Source: Candidatus Rokuibacteriota bacterium (GTDB lineage: Bacteria > Methylomirabilota > Methylomirabilia > Rokubacteriales > CSP1-6). From it: a stretch of 37,848 bases of DNA. Below, piece by piece: positions 18,129 through 27,635 of the stretch. The notes beneath the pieces were generated by a model. That model was given only the letters and a program-made list of their open reading frames with translations, did no database searches and had not been told where the DNA came from. How positions within the stretch are numbered: position 1 is the stretch's first letter; each line of letters starts with the position of its first letter. Made by a program: the position numbers and the translations under genes. Location of the stretch: positions 1 through 37,848 of the forward strand of contig QHSI01000138.1 of the NCBI GenBank assembly GCA_003221515.1, in the 5' to 3' direction.

Positions 18129-19631
18129 TCATGCCGTGGCCCACCCTTTCGATCGCTCCACCGCCCGCCGCCACCCGTCGCAACGCGCCGTGCGCGCCGC
18201 CGCATCGAGCGCGGGCGTGAACCTGCGCTCCAGCGTCCACCGCCGGCCCACCTCGTCGAGCGAGCGCCACACGCCGGCGCCCAGCCCGGCCAGGTAGGCG
18301 GCGCCCAGCCCGGTCGTCTCGATGACGCTCGGCCTCAGCACGGCGACGCTCGTGACGTCGGCCTGGAACTGGCACAGGAAGTCGTTGACCGCGGCGCCGC
18401 CGTCCACGCGCAGCTCCCGGACCGGGATGCCCGCGTCGGCCGCCATCGCCTCCAGCACGTCGCGGCTCTGGAACGCGATCGCCTCGAGCGCCGCCCGCAC
18501 GAGGTGCGCGCTCGTCGTCCCGCGCGTCAGGCCCACGACCGTGCCGCGCGCGTACATGTCCCAGTGGGGCGCGCCCAGACCCACGAACGCCGGGACGAGA
18601 TAGACGCCGCCGGTGTCCGGGACCGACTCCGCTAGCGCCTGGCTCTCGGCCGCGTTCCGCAGCAGCCCGAGTCCGTCGCGCAACCATTGGATCGCGGCGC
18701 CCGCGATGAACACGCTGCCCTCGAGAGCATACGTGGTCCGCCCGCCGATCCGCCAGGCGATCGTGGTCACGAGCCCGCGCGACGACGCGACCGGCGCCTC
18801 GCCGGTGTTGAGCAGCATGAAGCACCCGGTGCCATACGTGTTCTTGGCCGCGCCGACCTCGTGGCACGCCTGTCCGAACAACGCGGCTTGCTGGTCGCCG
18901 GCGATCCCCGCGATCGGCACCCCGCGCGGGAGCCAGCCCAGGTCCGCCGTCTCCCCGACGACGCCCGAGGACGGCGCCACCCGAGGGAGCACGGCACGGG
19001 GGACGCCCAGGATCCCGAGCAGCTCGTCGTCCCAGTCGACCGTGCGGAGGTCGAGGCAGAGCGTGCGCGAGGCGTTCGTGGCGTCGGTGGCGTGGACGCG
19101 GCCACCCGTCAGCTTCCAGAGAAGCCACGCATCGACGGTGCCGAACGCGAGCGCGCCGCGCTCGGCGCGGGCGCGGGCGCCGGGGACCTCGTCGAGGAGC
19201 CAGCGGATCTTCGTGCCCGAGAAGTACGCGTCGAGAACGAGCCCCGTCCGCGCTCGCACCAGCGCTTCGAGCCCGTCGGCGCGGAGCCGGTCGCACATCG
19301 GCGCCGTGCGGCGGCACTGCCAGACGATCGCGCGATGGATCGGCGCGCCCGTCGCGCGCTCCCAGACCACGGTCGTCTCGCGCTGGTTCGTGATCCCGAT
19401 CGCGGCGATCTCGCTCGCGGCCAGGCGCGCCTCGGCCAGCGCCGCGCGCGCCGCGCGCTCCACGGTCGACCAGATCTCCTCGGGGTCGTGCTCGACCCAG
19501 CCGGGCCGAGGGAAATACTGGGGCAGCTCCGCGTAGCCGCGGGCGAGCACGCGGCCCTCGGGATCGACGACCAGCGCCGTCGAGCCGGTCGTGCCCTGGT
19601 CGAGGGCCAGGACGTGACGGCGCCCGGTCAT
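18129..19631 (-). CDS. glpK: Glycerol kinase
   Basis: Phosphorylates glycerol to glycerol-3-phosphate with ATP. 500 residues, full length. FGGY-family motifs: [16 protein letters not shown] at the N-terminus, [43 protein letters not shown] and the FGGY signature region [11 protein letters not shown]. It follows glpQ by 34 nt. It completes a path in which glycerol released from diesters, or diffusing in, joins glycerol-3-phosphate oxidised by GlpD. Confidence 0.97.
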   Translation of the reverse strand: MTGRRHVLALDQGTTGSTALVVDPEGRVLARGYAELPQYFPRPGWVEHDPEEIWSTVERAARAALAEARLAASEIAAIGITNQRETTVVWERATGAPIHRAIVWQCRRTAPMCDRLRADGLEALVRARTGLVLDAYFSGTKIRWLLDEVPGARARAERGALAFGTVDAWLLWKLTGGRVHATDATNASRTLCLDLRTVDWDDELLGILGVPRAVLPRVAPSSGVVGETADLGWLPRGVPIAGIAGDQQAALFGQACHEVGAAKNTYGTGCFMLLNTGEAPVASSRGLVTTIAWRIGGRTTYALEGSVFIAGAAIQWLRDGLGLLRNAAESQALAESVPDTGGVYLVPAFVGLGAPHWDMYARGTVVGLTRGTTSAHLVRAALEAIAFQSRDVLEAMAADAGIPVRELRVDGGAAVNDFLCQFQADVTSVAVLRPSVIETTGLGAAYLAGLGAGVWRSLDEVGRRWTLERRFTPALDAAARTARCDGWRRAVERSKGWATA

Positions 19632-19665
19632 CGACCGAGCAGACGCGGCAGGCGGATCGTTCGTC

Positions 19666-20421
19666 TCACGGCTTCGCCGGGAGCACGCGCTTGGCGAGGT
19701 CGGGCCGGTCGGTCGTGAGCAGGTCGACGCCGAGCGCGTGCATCCGGCGCATCGCCATCTCGTCGTTCACCGTCCACACCCCGAGCGTCAGCCTCGCCGC
19801 GCGCACCGCCGCCACCACGCCCTCGTCTACGAGCGTGTGCTCGAGCCCGAGGTCGGTCACGCCGGCGGCGACGGCCCAGTCGACGGCCGCCGCGGGCCGA
19901 GCGGCGGCTCGCCCGATCAACCGTCGCTCGATCAGCAAGGTCGTGCGGGCTTGCGGCGCCAGCGCACGCACGCGGGCGATCACCTCGGGATCGAACGCCA
20001 TCAGCGTCGCGCGCTGCTGGAGCCCGGCGCCCGTGAGCGCGGCGAGGACACGCTCCTCGAGCCCGTCGTAGCGGGCGCCCCGCCTCGGACTTTTGAGCTC
20101 GACCAGGAGCCCCACCGTCGAGGCGGCCGCCGTCTCGAGCACCTCGGCGAGCATCGGCACGTTCTCCGCGGTCGCGGCGCCGCCCGGCCCCTTGAGGTGG
20201 ACGCGCCGCAGGTCGTCCGCCGTCATCGACGCGACCGCGCCGCGGCCGTCGGTGGTGCGGTCGAGCGTCGCGTCGTGGATCACCGCGACGCCGCCCCCCG
20301 CGGTCAGGTGCACGTCGAACTCGATCAGGTCGCTGCCGAGGGCGATGGCGTTCCGGAAGGCGAGCAGGCTGTTCTCGGGCCAGAGGGCTGCGCCGCCGCG
20401 ATGCGCCGCGATCCGCGTCAC
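19666..20421 (-). CDS. glpQ: Glycerophosphodiester phosphodiesterase
   Basis: Hydrolyses glycerophosphodiesters (for example glycerophosphocholine) to glycerol-3-phosphate and an alcohol. 251 residues from GTG 20421, whose GTGA overlaps the ugpE stop. TIM-barrel GDPD motifs: [18 protein letters not shown] with catalytic His and Glu, [28 protein letters not shown]. There is no signal peptide, so it acts in the cytoplasm on imported diesters, like E. coli UgpQ. The last segment reads [17 protein letters not shown], the usual barrel end. Confidence 0.96.
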   Translation of the reverse strand: MTRIAAHRGGAALWPENSLLAFRNAIALGSDLIEFDVHLTAGGGVAVIHDATLDRTTDGRGAVASMTADDLRRVHLKGPGGAATAENVPMLAEVLETAAASTVGLLVELKSPRRGARYDGLEERVLAALTGAGLQQRATLMAFDPEVIARVRALAPQARTTLLIERRLIGRAAARPAAAVDWAVAAGVTDLGLEHTLVDEGVVAAVRAARLTLGVWTVNDEMAMRRMHALGVDLLTTDRPDLAKRVLPAKP

Positions 20422-21317
20422 TTCTCGGACTCGATCAGGCCTTTCACGAACCACCGCTGCATGAAGAGGATCACCGCGACCGGCGGCAGCAGCGCCATCA
20501 TCGCCGCCGCCATCATGACGTTCCACTCCGGGACGTGGGTGCCGGTCCGTGGAATCAGATCTTGAAGGCCGATGACGACGACCCGCATGGTCTCGGTGTT
20601 GGTGATCATCAGCGGCCACAGGTACTGGTTCCAGCCGAAGATGAACAGGACGACGAAGAGCGCCGCGATGTTGGCCCACGACAGCGGCAGCAGGAACGCC
20701 CACAAGAAGCGCAGCGGGCCGACGCCGTCGAGCTGGGCCGCCTCCACCAGCTCGTTGGGAACGGTCATGTAGAACTGGCGGAACAGGAACGTGGCGGTCG
20801 CCGAGGCCATGAGCGGGATCGTGAGGCCCGCGTACGAGTTGAGCCAGCCGATGGACCCGATCACCTCGTAGGTGGACATGATGCGGACTTCCACCGGCAG
20901 CATCAGGGTGACGAAGATCATCCAGAACGCCACCGACTTGCCGCGGAAGTTGAAGTAGACGATGGCGAACGCCGAGAGCATCGAGATCGCGATCTTGCCC
21001 AGCGCCGAGGCGATCGCGACGACGGCGCTGTTGAGGAGCAGACGCGCCATGTTGGAGCGCTGCCACGCCGCCGCATAGTTCTCCAGCATGTGCCCGGATG
21101 GCCGCAGGAGCGGGGGCCGGCCGAGCACTTCGGGAACCGTCTGGGTCGAGATGACGAAGGCGTAGTAGAGGGGGAACGCGATCACCGCGACGCAGAGGAT
21201 CAGGAGCGCGTGGACGACGACGGTCCCCCAGTCGAACGTCCGCCCGCGCCGCGCCGCGGCGACCCGCGGCAGCGCGTCGACCCTCGCCGAGGCAACCGCC
21301 GCGCCGTCGGCGCTCAC
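20418..21317 (-). CDS. ugpE: Glycerol-3-phosphate ABC importer permease UgpE
   Basis: Second inner-membrane subunit of the Ugp importer. 299 residues from GTG 21317 (VSADGAAVASARVDAL); GTGA overlaps the ugpA stop. Six membrane helices and the EAA loop ELVEAAQLDGVGPLRFLWAF, which docks the ATPase. The string HVPEWNVMMAAAMMALLPPV, late in the protein, resembles UgpE. Tightly coupled on both sides (ugpA and glpQ). Confidence 0.95.
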   Translation of the reverse strand: MSADGAAVASARVDALPRVAAARRGRTFDWGTVVVHALLILCVAVIAFPLYYAFVISTQTVPEVLGRPPLLRPSGHMLENYAAAWQRSNMARLLLNSAVVAIASALGKIAISMLSAFAIVYFNFRGKSVAFWMIFVTLMLPVEVRIMSTYEVIGSIGWLNSYAGLTIPLMASATATFLFRQFYMTVPNELVEAAQLDGVGPLRFLWAFLLPLSWANIAALFVVLFIFGWNQYLWPLMITNTETMRVVVIGLQDLIPRTGTHVPEWNVMMAAAMMALLPPVAVILFMQRWFVKGLIESEK

Positions 21318-22198
21318 GAGTACGTCACGCGCTTCTCGACGAAGCGGAACTGGATCGCGGTCAGCGCGATGACCACCAGCATCAGCAGCACCGACTGGGC
21401 CGCGGAGGAGCCGAGGTTCAGGCCGATGAGGCCGTCGTTGTAGACCTTGAAGACCATGATCTCGGTGGCGCGGCCGGGGCCGCCCTGGGTCACCGCGTGG
21501 ATCACGCCGAAGGAGCCGAAGAACGAGAAGATCAGGTTCACGACCAGCAGGTAGAAGGTGATCGGCGAGAGCAGCGGAAAGATGATCGACCGGAAGCGGC
21601 GGATGGCCCCGGCGCCGTCGACGCTGGCCGCCTCCAGCACCGACGCCGGGATCGCCAGCAGCCCGGCCAGGAAGAAGGCGATGTTGTAGCCGACGTGCGT
21701 CCACGCCGTGGCGACGATGACCAGGGCCATCGCCACCCACCCCTTCAGCAGCCAGTTGAACTCGTAGCTGGTCACGAACGAGAGCCAGTACGGCAGCGCG
21801 CCATACGAGGGATGGAAGATGAACAGGAAGATGATACCGGCGATCGGCGGCGCGATCCCGTACGGCCACAGCACCGCGGTGCGGTACGCGGCCAGCCCGC
21901 GGATCTTCTGGGTGGCGAGCGCGGCGACCAGGAGGCCCGCGCCCAGTCCGATCGCCGTCACGCCGAACGCGAAGAGAAACGAGTTCACGATCGACGAGTA
22001 GTACTCGGACGAGGTCAGGAGCTTGCGGAAGTTCTCGAGGCCGACGAAGAAGCTCTTGTCCCCGAAGGGCGACGTCCGGAAGACGCTGAGACGCACGGAC
22101 TCGAGCGCCGGCCAGAAAAAGAACACGCCGGTCACCGCGATCTGCGGCAGCACGAGCAGATAGGGCAGCAGCCGGTTCGGGAAGACCGCCCGCTTCAT
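21314..22198 (-). CDS. ugpA: Glycerol-3-phosphate ABC importer permease UgpA
   Basis: First inner-membrane subunit of the Ugp importer. 294 residues, six membrane helices. It starts MKRAVFPNRLLPYLLVLPQI and contains FFFWPALESVRLSVFRTSPFG and the EAA loop SVLEAASVDGAGAIRRFRSI, followed by GGPGRATEIMVFKVYNDGL. It is 5 nt downstream of ugpB. Confidence 0.96.
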   Translation of the reverse strand: MKRAVFPNRLLPYLLVLPQIAVTGVFFFWPALESVRLSVFRTSPFGDKSFFVGLENFRKLLTSSEYYSSIVNSFLFAFGVTAIGLGAGLLVAALATQKIRGLAAYRTAVLWPYGIAPPIAGIIFLFIFHPSYGALPYWLSFVTSYEFNWLLKGWVAMALVIVATAWTHVGYNIAFFLAGLLAIPASVLEAASVDGAGAIRRFRSIIFPLLSPITFYLLVVNLIFSFFGSFGVIHAVTQGGPGRATEIMVFKVYNDGLIGLNLGSSAAQSVLLMLVVIALTAIQFRFVEKRVTYS

Positions 22199-22203
22199 CG
22201 AGC

Positions 22204-23511
22204 CTATTGCGCGCTGGCGGCGGCGAACTCCTTCAAGATGTCATTGCCCTTCGCCACCGCGGCGTCGAGGCCTTCCTTGGCGGTCTTCTTGCCGGCGAAG
22301 ACGTTCTCCAGCTCGCCCTCGATCGCCTCGCGGATCTGGACGAAATTCCCGAGCCGGTGGCCCAGGCTGTTGGGCGTCGGCTTGGCCGAGAGCTGGCTGA
22401 GCGCCGTCCACTGCTCCGGGTTCTTCTTGAAGTGGTACCCGGCCTCGAGGTTCTTGATCGCCGTCTGGGTGACCGGCACGTAGCCGGTGGTCACGCTCCA
22501 CCACATCTGCTGGTGCGGCTCGGCGATGAACCTCATGAACTGGGCGACGCCCTTGTCGTCGGCGCCCTTGTGGCCCTTCATCACCCAGAGCGTGCCGCCG
22601 CCGACGATCGTGTTCTGCTTCTTGTACGGCGCGCCCCAGTGCGGCAGCTGGCCGGTCGCCCACTCGAACTTCAGCGACTTCTTGAAGCCGCCGATCACCG
22701 CGGAGGACTGGATCAGCATGGCGCAGTCGCCGTTGATGAACTTCGGGTCGGGCTGGCCCATGCGGCCGCCGTAGGAGTAGACACCCTCCTTCTGCCAGGC
22801 CGCCAGCTGGCCGATGTGCTTGACGCCGAACTCGCCGTTGATCAAGAGCTTGGTGTCGAGGCCGGTGTAGCCGTTCTGGTTGGTGGCGAACGGCTGGTCG
22901 TGCCACGGGAACGTGTTCTCGAGCATCGTCCACGACGGCCACGAGGTCGTGAAGCCGCACTTCGCCCCACCGGCCGCGATGATCTTCTTGGAGAACTCGC
23001 CGACCTCTTTCCACGTCGCCGGCGGTTTGTCGGGCAGGCCCGCCTTCTTGAAGGCGTCCTTGTTGTAGTAGAGGATCGGGCTCGACGAGTTGAACGGCAT
23101 CGAGTAGAGGTTGCCGTCCTTCGAGTAGTAGCCGGTGACCGGCTTGATGAAGTCGCCCCAGTTGATCGCGATCTCCTGCTCCTTCATCAGCTGGAAGATC
23201 GGATGGATCGCGCCCGACAGCAGCATGGTCTGCGTGCCGACGTCGAACATCTGCACGATGTGCGGCGGGTTCTTCTGTCGGTAGGCCGCGATGGCGCCGG
23301 TGAGGACCTCGGGATACGTCCCCTTGTTCAGCGCCTTGACCTCGTACTCGGCCTGGCTGTGGTTGAACTGCTTCACCAGCTCGTTGACGGTGTCGCCGAG
23401 CTGGCCGCCCATCGCGTGCCAGAACGAGATCTCCGTCTTCGCCAACGACTCCGTCGGACCGACGACGAGCGCGGCGGCCACGACTGCGACGGCGCAAGCC
23501 CAGCGCTTCAT
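22204..23511 (-). CDS. ugpB: Glycerol-3-phosphate-binding protein UgpB
   Basis: Periplasmic receptor for sn-glycerol-3-phosphate and glycerophosphodiesters. 435 residues from ATG 23511, selected because GGAGG lies 5 nt upstream and MKRWACAVAVVAAALVV begins a normal signal peptide (cleavage near ESLA). The mature protein starts KTEISFWHAMGGQLGD, the UgpB hallmark, and includes MPFNSSSPILYYNKDAFKKA and TTGYVPVTQTA. First gene of ugpB-ugpA-ugpE-glpQ-glpK. Its predicted leader of about 107 nt carries a dispersed hairpin repeat. Confidence 0.97.
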   Translation of the reverse strand: MKRWACAVAVVAAALVVGPTESLAKTEISFWHAMGGQLGDTVNELVKQFNHSQAEYEVKALNKGTYPEVLTGAIAAYRQKNPPHIVQMFDVGTQTMLLSGAIHPIFQLMKEQEIAINWGDFIKPVTGYYSKDGNLYSMPFNSSSPILYYNKDAFKKAGLPDKPPATWKEVGEFSKKIIAAGGAKCGFTTSWPSWTMLENTFPWHDQPFATNQNGYTGLDTKLLINGEFGVKHIGQLAAWQKEGVYSYGGRMGQPDPKFINGDCAMLIQSSAVIGGFKKSLKFEWATGQLPHWGAPYKKQNTIVGGGTLWVMKGHKGADDKGVAQFMRFIAEPHQQMWWSVTTGYVPVTQTAIKNLEAGYHFKKNPEQWTALSQLSAKPTPNSLGHRLGNFVQIREAIEGELENVFAGKKTAKEGLDAAVAKGNDILKEFAAASAQ

Positions 23512-23542
23512 GCGAGCCTCCATGATTTCTAGCCGCGCCTCA

Positions 23543-23583
23543 GCCGGCGGGGCCCCAGCCCCGCGACGGCTTGCAGCGCGCAC
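23543..23583. repeat. Dispersed GC-rich hairpin repeat, copy 2
   Basis: Inverted copy of 5091-5131, with 28 nt (23543-23570) identical to 5104-5131. It lies between the predicted ugpB promoter and the ugpB start, so it would fold in the leader RNA 32 nt before the start codon. Confidence 0.8.
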
Positions 23584-23624
23584 GACCGGGTTTTCTGCGG
23601 GGTCATCCGTGCCAGGTCCGCCGC

Positions 23625-23633
23625 ACTATAGCA
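23625..23633 (-). promoter_or_regulatory. Predicted extended -10 promoter of the ugp-glp operon
   Basis: TGCTATAGT on the minus strand: an extended -10 (TGn) with TATAGT, five of six consensus bases. No -35 is recognisable, as is usual for extended -10 promoters. It sits in the glpD-ugpB gap and stands out in very GC-rich surroundings. Predicted start of transcription is near 23618. Confidence 0.6.
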
Positions 23634-23675
23634 CACGGTGCGCGACGGCCCGGTGACGTGGGAGCGACGCGCCGG

Positions 23676-25301
23676 CTACTCGCGGAACTTGTGCGAGCGC
23701 ACGACGTGGGCGTCGTAGGCCTCGAGCTCGGCCTGCAGCCGGCGGGGCGTCCAGCCGAGGAGCGGCGCCATGCGCCGGCCGATCGCCTCGGCGCAGTCGA
23801 GCCCCTGGCAGCGGCTGGTGCCGATGCCGGTCCGCCGCAGCAGCACGTCCTGGAGAGACACCGCCAGCTCGTCCTGCACCGCGTGGTGCAGCTCGGCGAC
23901 GATGTCGGGGTTGCTCGGGCACAGCCGCTCGCCACCGCCCGCGAGCTTGCCGGAGAGATCGGTCACGCGCGTCCAGGCGCGGCCGTAGGTCGTCACCAGC
24001 GTCTCGAGCGTCTCGCGGTCGAGCCCGGTCATCGCCGCCTCGCCCGAGACGTCGAGCCACGCGCGGGCCTCGACCTTCGACGCCTCGTCGTCGGTGCCGT
24101 CGAGCGCGAGGCGATCGGAGCAGCCGGCGCCGCGGCGACCGAGCGTGCGCACGACCTGGTCGCCCAGCCCGGCGGCGAGGCTCCGGAAGCACGTGAGCTT
24201 GGTGCCGGTGATCGACAGGAAGTGACCGCGCTCCTCGGCGACCACCTTGTGCGCGCGCGACACGTCGGATTCGCGCTTGCCCTCCTCGAACGAGAGCGGC
24301 CGCACGCCCGCGTACGTGTACAGGACCTCCTTGAGCGCGACGCGCGGGTCGGGCAGGGCGTGCCGCACCTCGCCCAACAGGTAGTCGACCTCGTCGCGGG
24401 TCGCGTGCAGGCGGTCGAGGTCACCGTCGAAGTCGCTGTCGGTGGTCCCGACCAGCGAGAACTCGCGCCACGGGATCACGAAGATCATCCGGTCGTCGCC
24501 GGTACTGTGGTAGATCGCGCGATCGGTCAGCCGCGGCAGGAGGCAATGGATGCCCTTGGTGCGTCGCAGGATGCGCTTGCCCCGGTCCGTGACGCCGGCC
24601 GCCGCGCGGATCTCGTCGACCCAGGGGCCGGTCGCGTTGACGACGATGCGCGCGCCGAGCGTCGCGACCCGGCCGGTCAGCAGGTCGCGCACCTTGACCC
24701 CTCGGATGGGGCCGCGCGGGTCGCGCACGGTCTCCTCGATGTAGGCGTAGTTGAACGCCCGCGCGCCGTGGCGGCACGCCGACAGGACGTTCTCGAGGCA
24801 CAGCCGCTCGGGGTAGACCAGCAGGTCGTCGAAGTAGTAGCCGGCGCCCCGGAGGTCGCGCGCCCGGATCGCCGGCTCGAGCGAGAGCGCGTCGACCGGT
24901 GGCAACACGCGGTAACGCTCCCGGTTGCGGCCGGGTGTCAGCCAGTCGTAGAGCTTGAGCCCGATGCGGACCTTGACGAGGCTGCGCGAGGACTTGCGGT
25001 AGATCGGCACCAGAAAGGGCAGCGGCCGGACCAGGTGCGGCGCCAGCCGGCGGAGCGTCTCGCGTTCGCGGAGCGACTCGCGGACCAGCCCGAAGTCGAG
25101 CAGCTCGAGATACCGGAGACCGCCGTGAATGAGCTTCGACGATTGCGACGTCGTCGCCGAGGCGAAGTCGGCCTTCTCGACGAGCGCCACCGAGACGCCA
25201 CGCAGGGCCAGATCGCGTGCGACGCCGGCGCCGGCCATGCCACCTCCGACGACGACGACGTCGTAGTCGGCGTCCTCGAGAGGCCAGGGACGGCTATTCA
25301 T
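23676..25301 (-). CDS. glpD: Aerobic-type glycerol-3-phosphate dehydrogenase
   Basis: FAD enzyme at the membrane that oxidises glycerol-3-phosphate to dihydroxyacetone phosphate and reduces quinone. 541 residues from ATG 25301; GTG 25310 would add three. FAD motif DVVVVGGGMAGAGVARDLAL at about residue 14, TTSQSSKLIHGGLRYLE substrate region, RRTKGIHCLLPRL, and the C-terminal cap domain with GIGTSRCQGLDCAEAIGRRM. A -10-like TACGGT ends 7 nt before ATG 25301, so the message may be leaderless. It is separated from ugpB by 164 nt but oriented with it, completing the glycerol-phosphate pathway. Confidence 0.96.
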   Translation of the reverse strand: MNSRPWPLEDADYDVVVVGGGMAGAGVARDLALRGVSVALVEKADFASATTSQSSKLIHGGLRYLELLDFGLVRESLRERETLRRLAPHLVRPLPFLVPIYRKSSRSLVKVRIGLKLYDWLTPGRNRERYRVLPPVDALSLEPAIRARDLRGAGYYFDDLLVYPERLCLENVLSACRHGARAFNYAYIEETVRDPRGPIRGVKVRDLLTGRVATLGARIVVNATGPWVDEIRAAAGVTDRGKRILRRTKGIHCLLPRLTDRAIYHSTGDDRMIFVIPWREFSLVGTTDSDFDGDLDRLHATRDEVDYLLGEVRHALPDPRVALKEVLYTYAGVRPLSFEEGKRESDVSRAHKVVAEERGHFLSITGTKLTCFRSLAAGLGDQVVRTLGRRGAGCSDRLALDGTDDEASKVEARAWLDVSGEAAMTGLDRETLETLVTTYGRAWTRVTDLSGKLAGGGERLCPSNPDIVAELHHAVQDELAVSLQDVLLRRTGIGTSRCQGLDCAEAIGRRMAPLLGWTPRRLQAELEAYDAHVVRSHKFRE

Positions 25302-25308
25302 CCCCCTC

Positions 25309-25371
25309 ACCGTACTGCCCGGCCACGAGGGGCGTCAACTTCGACGCCCGGGGGCGTCAACTTCGACGCCC
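25309..25371 (-). promoter_or_regulatory. glpD promoter overlapped by two tandem 20-bp palindromes
   Basis: GGGCGTCAACTTCGACGCCC occurs twice, at 25330-25349 and 25352-25371, period 22. Each copy is a 7-bp dyad around AACTTC. On the minus strand the nearer copy contains TTGACG (25338-25333), a five-of-six -35 box, followed by an 18-nt spacer and TACGGT (25314-25309). An operator for a glycerol-phosphate regulator is the simplest reading; a dispersed palindromic repeat is the alternative. Confidence 0.65.
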
Positions 25372-25375
25372 GCCC

Positions 25376-26173
25376 TCACCGCACGAGGTCGCGGATGGAG
25401 GCGACCACGAGATCGGGCGCGGTCTCCGCGATGCCCGCGTCGCCCTCGCGCGTGACTCCGCTCAGCACCAGAACCGTCGCCAGGCCGTGCCGCTTGCCCA
25501 TCATCATGTCCGTCTCGAGGCGATCGCCCACGATCACGCACTCACCCGCCGCCACCCCGAGCCGTTCCAGGGCAACCTCGAGGATGATCGGCGACGGCTT
25601 GCCGACGATGACCTCGACCGCGTGCCCGGTCACCGCCTCCACGGCAGCGGTCATCCCGGCGCAGTCGGGAATCTCGCCGTCCTCGGTCGGGCACGTGCGG
25701 TCCGGATTGGTGGCGATCAGCCGGGCGCCCTGCCGCACCGCCTGGAGCGCGGTGTTCAGCTTGGCGTAATCGAACGTACGGTCGAAGGCGATCACCACCC
25801 AGCGGACGCGCGGATCACCGCGCACCTCGAAGCCGTGGGCGCGCAGCTCGGCGATCAGCGGCGGCTCGCCGATCACGAACACCGGCGCGCCGGGATCGAG
25901 ACGCGCCAGATGGCGCGCGAGCACGAGCGAGGAGTTGACGACGTCGTCCTCGCGCGTGGGAATGCCGAGCCCGGTCAGCTTCCGGGCGTAGTCGGCGCGG
26001 GTCTGGAGCGGCTTGTTGGACAGGAAGGCGACGCGGCGGCCCGCCGCCCGGAGGGCCGCGATCGCGCCGTCGGCGCCGGGGATCAGCGCGTCGCCACGGT
26101 ACACCGTGCCGTCGAGGTCGAAGAGCCACCCGCGATGCGGCAGGACGATGGTCGCGGGACCGGCCGACCCCAT
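25376..26173 (-). CDS. HAD-superfamily subclass IIA phosphatase (NagD/phosphoglycolate-phosphatase-like)
   Basis: Phosphomonoesterase of unknown substrate. 265 residues. Motif I DLDGTVYRG supplies the nucleophile Asp19 and acid Asp21; motif II is FLSNKP, the Lys motif VIVGKPSP, and motif IV VIVGDRLETDMMMG. The C2-cap IIA type includes NagD, 4-nitrophenylphosphatase-like enzymes and phosphoglycolate/glycerol-3-phosphate phosphatases. It lies 4 nt after nuoN, probably on the nuoLMN transcript, and next to glpD. A metabolite-repair or glycerol-3-phosphate phosphatase role would suit the context but is not shown by the sequence. Confidence 0.9.
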   Translation of the reverse strand: MGSAGPATIVLPHRGWLFDLDGTVYRGDALIPGADGAIAALRAAGRRVAFLSNKPLQTRADYARKLTGLGIPTREDDVVNSSLVLARHLARLDPGAPVFVIGEPPLIAELRAHGFEVRGDPRVRWVVIAFDRTFDYAKLNTALQAVRQGARLIATNPDRTCPTEDGEIPDCAGMTAAVEAVTGHAVEVIVGKPSPIILEVALERLGVAAGECVIVGDRLETDMMMGKRHGLATVLVLSGVTREGDAGIAETAPDLVVASIRDLVR

Positions 26174-26177
26174 CCCC

Positions 26178-27635
26178 CTAGCGGAGCAGCGGCGCGACGG
26201 CGGCCTGGGCGAGGTCGGCGAACGGCGCCGGGATGACGCCGAGCAGTACGATCGCCAACAGCGCGATCGTCAGCGCCAGACCACTGGCGAACGAGGGCAC
26301 GCAGGACGTCGCCGCGCCCTCGGGCTCGCGCATGTACATGAGGACGACCACGCGGAGGTAGTAGTAGGCCGCCACCGCCGAGTTGAGCACGCCGATGACC
26401 GCGAGCCAGAAATAGCCCGCGCGCACCGCGGCCCCGAACAGGTAGAACTTGCCGACGAAGCCGGCCAGCGGCGGGATCCCGATCAGCGAGAGCAGGAAGA
26501 GCGCGAGCACCGCCGCCAGCGTCGGGTGACGACGGGCGAGCCCGGTGTAGTCCGCGACGTCGACCGCCTCGGCGCGGGCGCGCTCGCACAGCGTGATCAC
26601 CCCGAAGGCGCCGGCGGTGGTGAACGTGTACGTCAGCAGATAGAAGAGGATGGCGCCCACGCCGTCCGGGCCGCCGGCCACGAGGCCGATCAGCATGTAC
26701 CCGACGTGGGCGATCGACGAGTACGCGAGCATGCGCTTGAGGTTGGACTGCGCGATCGCGACCACGTTGCCCACCGTCATCGTGGCGGCCGCGCCGACCC
26801 AGACCAGCGCGGTCCAGTCCGCCGGCACGCCGCGAAGCTGGACCGCCAGCACCCGGATCAGCGCCGCGAACGCGGCGGCCTTGGACCCGGTCGCGATCAG
26901 CGCGGTCACGCTGGTGGGCGCGGCCTGGTACACGTCGGGCGCCCACATGTGGAAGGGCACCGACGAGATCTTGAAGCCGAAACCCACCAGCAGGAGCCCG
27001 AGGCCGATCACGAACAGCGGATCGTTGGTGCGCCCGGCCATGGCCAGCGCGATCCGGTCGAGGCTCGTGGTGCCGGCGGCGCCGTAGATCAGGGCGATCC
27101 CGTAGAGGAGGAACGACGAGGCGAAGGCGCCCAGCAGGAAATATTTCAGCGCGGCTTCGCCGGACGCCAGCTCGCGCTTGAAGAAGCCGGCCAGCACGTA
27201 GAGCGAGAGCGACATCAGCTCCAGGCCCAGGAACACCACCACCAGGTCGCCGGCCGCGGCCAGCAGCATCATGCCGGCGGTCGCGAACAGGACGAGCGCC
27301 CAGTACTCGGCCGAGTCGTTGCCGCTGCGGCGCAGGTAGTCCATCGACAGCAGCAGGATCAGCGCCGTCGCGTAGCAGATCACGACGTTGAAGAACAGGG
27401 CGAAGTTGTCGAGCACGATCATGTCGCGGAACGCGCGGCCCGTGGTGCCCCAGCGGGACAGCGTCACCAGGAGCGCCGCCACCATGCCCCCCAGCGCGAC
27501 GGCCGCGAGCAGCTCGCGGCCGATCCGTCGCGGCCCCAGGTCGAGCAGCAGCACCAGCGCCGCGGCGGCGAGCACGATCAGCGTCGGCAGCAGCGGCCCC
27601 AGGACGACCGGCGGGAAGACGATCGCGTCCATCAT
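26178..27635 (-). CDS. nuoN: NADH-quinone oxidoreductase subunit N
   Basis: Antiporter-like proton-pumping subunit of complex I. 485 residues from ATG 27635, which overlaps the nuoM stop; the next codon is also ATG. About 14 helices. Conserved pieces: FLGLELMSLSLYVLAGF with the essential helix-5 Glu, SGEAALKYFLLGAFASSF with a key Lys, VPFHMWAPDVYQAAPTSVTA and LKRMLAYSSIAHVGYMLIG. The open frame continues far upstream, but that part is out-of-frame nuoM and not coding. Confidence 0.97.
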   Translation of the reverse strand: MMDAIVFPPVVLGPLLPTLIVLAAAALVLLLDLGPRRIGRELLAAVALGGMVAALLVTLSRWGTTGRAFRDMIVLDNFALFFNVVICYATALILLLSMDYLRRSGNDSAEYWALVLFATAGMMLLAAAGDLVVVFLGLELMSLSLYVLAGFFKRELASGEAALKYFLLGAFASSFLLYGIALIYGAAGTTSLDRIALAMAGRTNDPLFVIGLGLLLVGFGFKISSVPFHMWAPDVYQAAPTSVTALIATGSKAAAFAALIRVLAVQLRGVPADWTALVWVGAAATMTVGNVVAIAQSNLKRMLAYSSIAHVGYMLIGLVAGGPDGVGAILFYLLTYTFTTAGAFGVITLCERARAEAVDVADYTGLARRHPTLAAVLALFLLSLIGIPPLAGFVGKFYLFGAAVRAGYFWLAVIGVLNSAVAAYYYLRVVVLMYMREPEGAATSCVPSFASGLALTIALLAIVLLGVIPAPFADLAQAAVAPLLR

